From assembly GCA_024645145.1 (NCBI GenBank), contig JAHEGL010000134.1:1-5032 (forward strand): a stretch of DNA of 5,032 nt, read 5' to 3'. How positions within the stretch are numbered: position 1 is the first letter of the stretch; each line of letters begins with the position of its first letter. This document shows positions 1 through 5,032 of the stretch, piece after piece. The stretch comes from Planktotalea sp. (GTDB lineage: Bacteria; Pseudomonadota; Alphaproteobacteria; Rhodobacterales; Rhodobacteraceae). The translations under genes and the position numbers were made by a program. The notes under the pieces were generated by a model that was given only the letters and a program-made list of their open reading frames with translations, searched no databases and was not told where the DNA came from.

Positions 1-716
1 GGTGGCGTCGGTGTCGGTGAGCCTGCGCCAGGATTGGTGATGACCGCCAATGGGGCAGCCGCTGTTTCTGTGTTGCTTTGCGCCACAGGGATCAGCAAAT
101 ATTGCCCCTCGCGTACAGACAGTTCTTTGCCCAGCCCGTTCCAATCCGCGAGCGAGCGCACGGACACATTATATAAACGCGCAATCGTGAATGCGGTTTC
201 GCCGCGGGCCACGCGGTGACGCACAGGTTCAGGCCCTGCAGGCGCTGCTGCGGGCAAGGCAATTGTGCTCACTGGGGAGTTGTCAATCGCGCCTTGTGCA
301 AGCGCTGTAATGTCCACAGCTCCGGGCGCTGTTGCGCCGCCCGAAACGGCTGAGGGTAGGTCAGACACAGGATTGCGGAGTGCGAGAACTTCGTCTTGTC
401 TCAATGCGGTGTCTGGCGACAAACCGTTGTAGCGCGCGAGATCAGTTGCATCGGCACCAATCCGCTGAGCGATGCTCGCAACTGTGTCGCCACGCTGTGC
501 AACAGCAACCTGATAGTTCGGATAGGTAATCACGCCGCGCTCATCGGGGCGGGGGCGATCTTGGGTTGCATTTATGGCGGCTGTGGTGGTGTCAAACTTG
601 TTGCCCATAGAGCCACGCAAATCTAAGTCAAACCCATCGGCACAAGCACTTAGAGCCAAAAGTGTCGTGCCACACAGCATTGAGCGCACAGATGTTTTGC
701 TTGCAAAAATCGTCAT
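1..716 (-). CDS. nlpD: LysM-repeat outer-membrane lipoprotein, probable NlpD-type protein (3' end outside window)
   Basis: The first 238 codons are visible; the reading frame is still open at the left edge. The N-terminus has Lys7 and Arg11, a short hydrophobic stretch, and a lipobox Leu-Ser-Ala-Cys ending at Cys25, so it should be a signal-peptidase II lipoprotein. Residue +2 after Cys is Ala, not Asp, which fits outer-membrane sorting. Two LysM-like peptidoglycan-binding modules follow, at about residues 67-114 (core 'RGDTVASIAQRIG') and 166-211 (core 'RGETAFTIARLYNVS', ending 'YLLIPV'), joined by an Ala/Pro/Gly-rich linker. A second low-complexity Pro/Thr/Gly linker begins near residue 228. 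In this family such a linker usually leads to a C-terminal M23/LytM domain, in NlpD often a degenerate activator of amidases during cell separation; that part is not visible here. The start ATG is supported by a good ribosome site just upstream. It lies 64 bases after pcm, the same order as surE-pcm-nlpD in proteobacteria. The nlpD name rests on lipobox, LysM and context; another LysM lipoprotein is possible. Confidence 0.85.
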   Translation of the reverse strand, partial: MTIFASKTSVRSMLCGTTLLALSACADGFDLDLRGSMGNKFDTTTAAINATQDRPRPDERGVITYPNYQVAVAQRGDTVASIAQRIGADATDLARYNGLSPDTALRQDEVLALRNPVSDLPSAVSGGATAPGAVDITALAQGAIDNSPVSTIALPAAAPAGPEPVRHRVARGETAFTIARLYNVSVRSLADWNGLGKELSVREGQYLLIPVAQSNTETAAAPLAVITNPGAGSPTPTP

Positions 717-722
717 CTCGAA

Positions 723-728
723 TTCCTC
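723..728 (-). promoter_or_regulatory. Ribosome binding site for the LysM lipoprotein gene
   Basis: The minus strand reads GAGGAA six bases before the ATG at 716-714. This is close to the anti-Shine-Dalgarno consensus and fixes the start, which also places the lipobox cysteine at residue 25, a normal signal-peptide length. Confidence 0.65.
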
Positions 729-780
729 ACATGCGCTGCGTTGGCCGCTGCGTCCTGAAATTAAGAACCTTATAACAGAT

Positions 781-1422
781 TTATCCGTCGCGTCCCAGCC
801 CTTCGATGAGCGGAACAAAGCGAACGGGGCGCAATTCGTCGTATTCAAACCCACGCTCATCACGCGTGACCCTGATCAAACTTTGGACAGCGTCTGATTG
901 CCCGACCGGCAGCACCATCACTCCGCCCACTTTGAGCTGCGCAAGCAGCGGGCCAGGGGGATCTTCCGCTGCTGCGGTGACCAAAATACGATCAAACGGC
1001 GCTTGGTCTGATAGGCCGTGACTTCCGTCCGCCGTGAATGCGGTAATATTCGTGAGACCAAGTTGATCAAACACCTCGCGCGCCTCATTCACCAAACGTT
1101 TGTGACGATCAACTGTGTAGACGCGCCGCGCCACATGGCTCAGAACAGCGGCTTGATAGCCGGACCCTGTCCCAACTTCGAGCACCGTATCACGTGGACC
1201 CGCCCGCAGCGCTTGTGTCATCAAGCCAACCACAGACGGCTGACTGATCGTTTGACCACATGGAATGGGAAGCGGCATATCTTCATACGCACGTTCGGCG
1301 AAAAGTCCGCGTATAAACGCGGCGCGGTCGACCTTTTCCATCGCCGTCAAAACCCGCGCATCGGTCACACCCTTGGAGCGCAACGCAAACAGAAATTGCA
1401 TCAGTGTTGAGGCTTCAGTCAT
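781..1422 (-). CDS. pcm: Protein-L-isoaspartate O-methyltransferase
   Basis: This cytoplasmic repair enzyme uses S-adenosylmethionine to methylate L-isoaspartyl residues formed by ageing of Asn and Asp, allowing their return to normal aspartate. At 213 residues it matches the family (about 208 in E. coli). Visible motifs are 'GQTIS' at 56-60, where the serine matches the active-site serine region, and the SAM-binding motif I '[11 protein letters not shown]' at 80-90. A post-I strand 'VYTVDR' sits at 101-106, carrying Asp where the acidic ribose contact is expected. 'FDRILVTAA' at 143-151 is motif II, '[12 protein letters not shown]' at 163-174 is motif III, and 'RFVPL' at 201-205 is the conserved C-terminal strand. 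The start codon overlaps the surE stop as ATGA, so the two are probably translationally coupled; only a weak GAAG-type ribosome site is present upstream. The gene is intact and nothing in it is unusual. Confidence 0.97.
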   Translation of the reverse strand: MTEASTLMQFLFALRSKGVTDARVLTAMEKVDRAAFIRGLFAERAYEDMPLPIPCGQTISQPSVVGLMTQALRAGPRDTVLEVGTGSGYQAAVLSHVARRVYTVDRHKRLVNEAREVFDQLGLTNITAFTADGSHGLSDQAPFDRILVTAAAEDPPGPLLAQLKVGGVMVLPVGQSDAVQSLIRVTRDERGFEYDELRPVRFVPLIEGLGRDG

Positions 1423-2201
1423 AAGTTTGCTTCAAAGCGATCCATAACATCATCAGCCGTTAAGTCGGCACGCATGGGGGTCACAGAAATATAACCATCT
1501 AGGTTTACAGCCGCGTCACTACCCTCGCTCGGGCGAACGCGTTGATCGCCACCTTTGATCCACAAAAAACGTTTGCCAGATGGGGACAGATGCGGCTCAA
1601 CTCCAAAGTAGACATCTTTGCGGCGTCCTTGGCGGGCCACTTTCATGCCTTTCACCGCAGCCGCAGGGACAGGCGGAAAGTTGACGTTAAACAACAGCTT
1701 GTACTCACCCGTCTGCTCGCCCACTTGCGTCAAGATACGGCGCACCACATCTGCACCGTGCGCTCCGGCGGCGTCAAACGGATCCTCCAAAGAGAGGTTC
1801 TCGACCCCATAGTATTGCGACAATGCAATCGATGTGATGCCCTGCAAAGCCCCCTCAATCGCGGCACCGATTGTGCCGGAGTAAAGCGTGTTTTCAGCAG
1901 AATTATTGCCACGGTTCACGCCAGACAAGATGAGGTCGGGATGATTGTCCTTCATCACGTCATGCAACCCGACAAGAACACAGTCCGCGGGCGATCCTTC
2001 CGTAGCATAGCGGCGCTCACCCATTTTCGACACCAACATAGGGTGCGTATAGCTGATGCAATGCCCGACACCGGATTGCTCAAAAGCAGGGGCAACAACC
2101 CAAACTTCACCGTCTGCTCCGGCCAGCTCGTTTGCGATCTTTTCCAGAACGGCCAAACCGGGGGCATTGATGCCGTCGTCATTGGTGATGAGAATACGCA
2201 T
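1419..2201 (-). CDS. surE: 5'/3'-nucleotidase SurE
   Basis: SurE is a metal-dependent phosphatase of the cytoplasm that removes phosphate from nucleoside 5'- and 3'-monophosphates, and in some species from short polyphosphate. The protein has 260 residues against 253 in E. coli. It begins with the diagnostic '[11 protein letters not shown]', with metal ligands Asp8 and Asp9. Ser43 in 'FEQSG' and Asn96 in 'SGVNRGNN' complete the metal site. 'EGSPADCV' at 68-75 and '[11 protein letters not shown]' at 107-117 are the usual substrate-pocket and core motifs, and 'NVNFP' follows near 172-176. The start is unambiguous because the conserved N-terminus begins at Met1 with a ribosome site five bases away. 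It overlaps pcm by four bases, the same pairing as in E. coli, and lies 60 bases after the SDR gene, so it may be read through from upstream or have its own promoter; I could not identify one. Confidence 0.97.
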   Translation of the reverse strand: MRILITNDDGINAPGLAVLEKIANELAGADGEVWVVAPAFEQSGVGHCISYTHPMLVSKMGERRYATEGSPADCVLVGLHDVMKDNHPDLILSGVNRGNNSAENTLYSGTIGAAIEGALQGITSIALSQYYGVENLSLEDPFDAAGAHGADVVRRILTQVGEQTGEYKLLFNVNFPPVPAAAVKGMKVARQGRRKDVYFGVEPHLSPSGKRFLWIKGGDQRVRPSEGSDAAVNLDGYISVTPMRADLTADDVMDRFEANL

Positions 2202-2206
2202 ATCTG

Positions 2207-2213
2207 CCCCTTT
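2207..2213 (-). promoter_or_regulatory. Ribosome binding site for surE
   Basis: The minus strand reads AAAGGGG five bases before the surE ATG. It is purine-rich and well placed, though not a perfect consensus, and supports starting at the canonical SurE N-terminus. Confidence 0.5.
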
Positions 2214-2261
2214 GCTTACCTAGCAAAACCCTTAGTGGAGGGGATAGGATGCGTAAAGCCT

Positions 2262-2906
2262 TTAGGCGCTTTGCAGCTTTTCAACGAGCTTTGCAGCCAC
2301 ATCACGAGGATGCGCCAGTGCGTCACGATCCTCTCCGGGATGAAAGCGCGCGCGCGTTGCCGTTGCCATAGCCGGTGGCGTCTCGATCAAGACTTTAGGA
2401 CCACTTGATTGCGTCTCAAGGGCCCATGATCGCGCCAATGAAATCTGTGCGGCTTTAGAGGCCGCATAGGAGCCGTGAAACTTCTCACCAATGGTCTGAT
2501 CATCAAAAAACACGGCCGTGCCCTTATCGCCCAATAAAGGCGCGATATAGGGGATCAAAGAGCCCATACTGGTGGCGTTGATCGACATGGATTTGGTCCA
2601 ATCTTTCGCGTCCATATGCGCGGCTGGCGTCAGCGGCGCTGCATGAACAGCCGGATGAACCCAAAGATCAATCTGGCCCCAACGATCATAAATTGATCGG
2701 CAGAGTTGAGCCATGGCCCCTTCATTGGTGATATCCATCGGCGCAAGGGTGGCTTGCCCTCCGGCTTCTTGAATACGGTCGTCAAGATCTTCCAATGCGC
2801 CGGTGGTGCGCGCGACAGCAACCACGTGATGGCTGCTTGAAAGCGCTTGCGCCAGTGCGAACCCTAATCCGCGCGAAGCGCCTGTGACCAATGCAACTTT
2901 GCTCAT
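2262..2906 (-). CDS. Short-chain dehydrogenase/reductase family protein, atypical active site
   Basis: A 214-residue Rossmann-fold protein. The cofactor loop 'TGASRGLG' at 8-15 is classical, and Arg33 after the second strand ('AVARTT') suggests NADP(H) preference. 'MDIT' at 57-60 is the adenine-side aspartate motif. Asn110 in 'SINATS' and the pair Tyr147/Lys151 in 'YAASK' match three of the four catalytic positions. Two hallmarks are changed: the usual NNAG after strand four is 'HPAVHAA' at 84-90, and the position 13 residues before Tyr147, normally catalytic Ser, is Phe134 within 'FFDD'. The substrate is unknown. I recall similar proteins next to purF in roseobacters, with the same unusual motifs, but this is memory and not a search. 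The C-terminal region is short, with no long substrate-binding loop. The gene lies 97 bases after purF; the best ribosome site, GAAGG at 2917-2921, is weak and ten bases from the ATG. No damage to the frame is seen. Confidence 0.93.
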   Translation of the reverse strand: MSKVALVTGASRGLGFALAQALSSSHHVVAVARTTGALEDLDDRIQEAGGQATLAPMDITNEGAMAQLCRSIYDRWGQIDLWVHPAVHAAPLTPAAHMDAKDWTKSMSINATSMGSLIPYIAPLLGDKGTAVFFDDQTIGEKFHGSYAASKAAQISLARSWALETQSSGPKVLIETPPAMATATRARFHPGEDRDALAHPRDVAAKLVEKLQSA

Positions 2907-2952
2907 AAAAACACTGCCTTCATTTTTCCAAATAAACTCTCGCCGAAGGCTA

Positions 2953-2971
2953 CAAATTTTTACAAAATTTG
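2953..2971. repeat. Perfect 8-bp inverted repeat in the purF-SDR gap
   Basis: The arms CAAATTTT (2953-2960) and AAAATTTG (2964-2971) are exact reverse complements separated by three bases. The stem is almost wholly A/T and has no run of T beyond it, so it is not a standard intrinsic terminator for purF. It sits about 47 bases upstream of the SDR start and 33 bases past the purF stop. It could be an operator dyad or simply an AT-rich patch; the function is not known. Confidence 0.5.
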
Positions 2972-3003
2972 CACGTCAGACGGTCGACACAATGCACACC
3001 CGC

Positions 3004-4500
3004 TTATTCTGCCGCCTTCAATTCAAACCCTTTCGTGATTTGATCAGATGGGCTTACGGGATACTCACCAGAGAAACACGCATCACAATACTGCGGACAC
3101 TTCGCGTTACGCCCTTCAGCTTCACCCACCGCGCGGTAAAGCCCATCGAGCGAGATGAACTTCAAACTATCCACCGTCAAATGATCACGCATCTCTTCTT
3201 CGGACATGGTCGCGGCCAAAAGTTTGTCGCGCTGCGGTGTGTCGACACCATAAAAGCAAGGCCATGCCGTTGGCGGAGACGCAATGCGGAAATGCACCTC
3301 CGCAGCACCTGCATCCAAAATCATTTCTTTGATTTTGCGGGATGTCGTGCCGCGCACAACACTGTCATCGACCAGAATAACACGTTTACCTTTGATCAAC
3401 GCACGGTTCACGTTCAACTTCAAACGCACACCCATGTTGCGGATTTGCTCCGTAGGTTCGATAAACGTACGGCCCATGTATTGATTGCGGATGATGCCCA
3501 TCGCGTAGGGAATGCCGCTTTCTTGTGAAAAGCCAATCGCCGCAGGTGTTCCGCTGTCAGGGACAGGACAAACAAGATCCGCTTCAACAGAGCTTTCTTT
3601 CGCCAGCTCCACACCAATTTGACGACGCGTTTCATAGACAGAGCGGCCGCCAATGATGCTGTCAGGGCGTGAAAAATAGACGTGCTCAAAGATACAGAAA
3701 CGTGAAGATTGCCGACGGAATGGAAAATGGCTTTCAATGCCTTTTTCAGCGGTCACGACAACCATCTCACCGGGTTCAATCTCGCGCACATATTCAGCGC
3801 CAATGATATCAAGCGCGCAGGTTTCCGAGCTCAAAACCCAGCCTTCACCGTCAAGCTTGCCCAGCACCAAAGGCCGCACGCCAAGCGGGTCACGCACACC
3901 AATCAGTTTTGTGCGCGTCATCGCGACGATAGAAAACGCGCCTTCGACGCGGCGCAAAGCATCTTCCATGCGCTCAGGAATATTGCGCTGCAAGGACCGC
4001 GCCATCAGGTGGATGATGCATTCAGAATCAGAAGAGCTTTGAAAGATCGAACCGCGTTCAATCAGTTCTTTGCGCAGCGCATCCGCGTTGGTGATATTGC
4101 CGTTGTGCGCAATCGCAGCACCGCCCATGGAGAATTCGCCAAAGAAAGGCTGAACATCGCGGATTACCGCCCCTTTCGACCCTGCTGTAGAATAACGAAC
4201 ATGGCCAATCGCCAAAGGACCAGGGAGCGTTTCCATCAAAGACGCTTTGGTGAAATTATCGCGTACATAGCCAAAACGACGCGCAGAGTTAAACCCTTGC
4301 TCAGGATCATGACTGACGATTCCGCCCGCTTCCTGACCACGGTGTTGCAACGCGTGCAGTCCAAGGGCAACAAAGTTGGCAGCGTCTGTGACACCGACAA
4401 CGCCAAACACGCCGCATTCCTCTTTTAACTTATCATCATCGAAAGGGTGGGCAGGCGGCATAGTATGGGACAAGGCGAGCAGCTCCGTATCCGAGGTCAT
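3004..4500 (-). CDS. purF: Amidophosphoribosyltransferase
   Basis: PurF makes 5-phosphoribosylamine from PRPP and glutamine, the committed step of de novo purine synthesis, in the cytoplasm. From the start used here it has 498 residues (E. coli 505, B. subtilis 476). Cys29 in 'EECGVFG' is the expected N-terminal nucleophile after propeptide removal. The glutaminase half has 'HVRYSTAG' at 100-107 and 'HNGN' at 132-135. The phosphoribosyltransferase half has the PRPP motif 'VILVDDSVVRGTTS' at 374-387. Cys269, Cys415, Cys472 and Cys475 match the four [4Fe-4S] ligands of the B. subtilis type enzyme, so this is probably an iron-sulfur PurF. The start is uncertain: in-frame candidates are GTG at 4542 and ATG at 4518, 4500 and 4461, giving propeptides before Cys of 42, 34, 28 and 15 residues. 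None has a good ribosome site. I chose 4500 because the codons at 4462-4500 are rich in third-position G/C (about 9 of 11), as coding DNA would be; 4461 is a strong alternative. It follows cvpA, as in many proteobacteria. Confidence 0.97.
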   Translation of the reverse strand: MTSDTELLALSHTMPPAHPFDDDKLKEECGVFGVVGVTDAANFVALGLHALQHRGQEAGGIVSHDPEQGFNSARRFGYVRDNFTKASLMETLPGPLAIGHVRYSTAGSKGAVIRDVQPFFGEFSMGGAAIAHNGNITNADALRKELIERGSIFQSSSDSECIIHLMARSLQRNIPERMEDALRRVEGAFSIVAMTRTKLIGVRDPLGVRPLVLGKLDGEGWVLSSETCALDIIGAEYVREIEPGEMVVVTAEKGIESHFPFRRQSSRFCIFEHVYFSRPDSIIGGRSVYETRRQIGVELAKESSVEADLVCPVPDSGTPAAIGFSQESGIPYAMGIIRNQYMGRTFIEPTEQIRNMGVRLKLNVNRALIKGKRVILVDDSVVRGTTSRKIKEMILDAGAAEVHFRIASPPTAWPCFYGVDTPQRDKLLAATMSEEEMRDHLTVDSLKFISLDGLYRAVGEAEGRNAKCPQYCDACFSGEYPVSPSDQITKGFELKAAE

Positions 4501-4580
4501 GGCAGTTGCGAGCTTCATAGACCGAACTGCCCAATGTGTCACCCGCTCATCGCGGATAACGAAAAGATATTAGGCGCGCC

Positions 4581-5032
4581 TTATTCAGGAGCGCCGCATG
4601 TACCGACAAGCTGTTCGTACTGGGTTGTGATCCAGCCAAGCGCTTGTTCGGGGTTACGATCCTCGATCTGGCCAGTCATGCGTGCAAAGACTTTGGCAGA
4701 CCGGCTTTCATCAACCATTGTAATGTTTTGTTGTGTGGCGACAGTTTCGTATACGAAAAAGGCCACTGCGACCAAAAGGATGCCGCGCAAGACACCAAAG
4801 AGAAATCCAAACCCTTGATCAATGCCACCAAGCGCAGAACGTTGCACAAGCGACGAAAACAAAGGCGTGAACAGTGATGTGACGATTAAAGCAATCGCAA
4901 AGACAATGGCAAAGGCTGCAATAATTGCCAATTCACAGCTATCGGCCAAGAATTCACCAATGACCGGAATTTCCTTCACCAATGGCTCCACTTGAGGAGC
5001 GAACATTGTGGCCAAAATTGCCGCTGCGAACC
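4581..5032 (-). CDS. cvpA: CvpA family inner-membrane protein (5' end outside window)
   Basis: The last 149 residues are visible; the frame stays open at the right edge, so the true start lies outside and any start inside the window (for example TTG at 5015) would be artificial. CvpA is an integral inner-membrane protein, first linked to colicin V production and later to envelope stress tolerance; its biochemical role is unsettled. Two hydrophobic helices can be seen, around 'ELAIIAAFAIVFAIALIVTS' and 'GFLFGVLRGILLVAVAFFVY'. Between them is 'ALGGIDQGFGFLFGVLRG', the conserved family signature. The visible N-terminal piece 'AAAILATMF' looks like the end of an earlier helix. The C-terminal tail is polar and probably cytoplasmic or periplasmic, and ends in 'CGAPE'. 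The pairing with purF downstream is conserved in proteobacteria and supports the call. Confidence 0.93.
   Translation of the reverse strand, partial: FAAAILATMFAPQVEPLVKEIPVIGEFLADSCELAIIAAFAIVFAIALIVTSLFTPLFSSLVQRSALGGIDQGFGFLFGVLRGILLVAVAFFVYETVATQQNITMVDESRSAKVFARMTGQIEDRNPEQALGWITTQYEQLVGTCGAPE

Noticed and set aside
776..790. TTATCC near the pcm stop, resembling the start of a DnaA box
   Set aside because: The following bases are GTC and not ACA, it lies in the pcm coding end, and there is no cluster of similar sites.
2225..2242. On the minus strand, CCCT and AGGG arms with a six-base loop followed by TTTT, after the SDR gene
   Set aside because: A four-base-pair stem with four T residues is too weak to call an intrinsic terminator, and such short hairpins are common by chance.
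1542..2408. A 288-codon open frame on the plus strand, opposite surE and the end of the SDR gene
   Set aside because: It lies antisense to strongly conserved genes, its product is rich in His, Arg and Cys with no recognisable domain, and it has no plausible start context; it is a shadow of surE codon use.
2907..3003. Possible sigma-70 type promoter for the SDR gene
   Set aside because: TTG-starting hexamers occur, but none is spaced 16-18 bases from a good TATAAT-like element, so I do not claim one.
3709..4428. A 239-codon plus-strand open frame opposite purF, with another at 2884-3528
   Set aside because: Both are fully or mostly antisense to purF, whose motifs are unmistakable; the translated products have no family resemblance and skewed composition.
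4539..4550. Three-codon ORF (ATG AGC GGG TGA) on the minus strand overlapping the GTG candidate start of purF
   Set aside because: So short an ORF is expected by chance, it has no ribosome site, and the GTG start itself is not the favoured one.
4572..4581. Palindrome AGGCGCGCCT at the cvpA stop codon
   Set aside because: A perfect 10-bp palindrome is expected about once per kilobase by chance, it has no loop, and no T tract follows closely.

Overview
This 5,032-base window looks like core chromosome of an alphaproteobacterium, most likely of the Rhodobacterales/Roseobacter group. The main clues are the CvpA and PurF sequences: PurF has a 'PFDDDKLKEECG' style lead-in to its catalytic cysteine. 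A short-chain dehydrogenase of the kind I associate with roseobacters follows purF, and a surE-pcm-LysM lipoprotein run comes after that. GC content, estimated by eye from a few lines, is in the low to mid 50s percent. The taxonomic call is inferred from remembered family sequences, not from a search.

All six genes read on the minus strand, so in transcription order the window runs from its right end to its left end. (1) 5032-4581: cvpA, an inner-membrane protein, missing its 5' end. (2) 4500-3004: purF, the first committed enzyme of purine synthesis, with an uncertain start. (3) 2906-2262: a short-chain dehydrogenase/reductase-fold protein with a conserved Tyr-Lys pair but no serine at the usual catalytic site. 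(4) 2201-1419: surE, a 5'/3'-nucleotidase. (5) 1422-781: pcm, protein L-isoaspartate methyltransferase, overlapping surE by four bases. (6) 716-1: a lipoprotein with two LysM domains, probably an NlpD-type protein whose C-terminal domain lies beyond the left edge.

The layout suggests two blocks. cvpA-purF-SDR is a purine/membrane block. surE-pcm-nlpD is the widely conserved stationary-phase and repair block, which in E. coli leads into rpoS. The gaps are short: 64 bases (717-780), 60 bases (2202-2261), 97 bases (2907-3003), and 38 to 119 bases between cvpA and purF depending on the purF start. No stretch over 300 bases lacks a gene. The 97-base gap holds a perfect 8-bp inverted repeat in an AT-rich patch, the only notable non-coding structure I found. 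I see no RNA gene, mobile element, CRISPR array, attachment site or convincing intrinsic terminator.

I looked for a new system and did not find one; this is an ordinary housekeeping region. The items most worth a second look are the serine-less SDR protein, the inverted repeat before it, and the unresolved PurF start.
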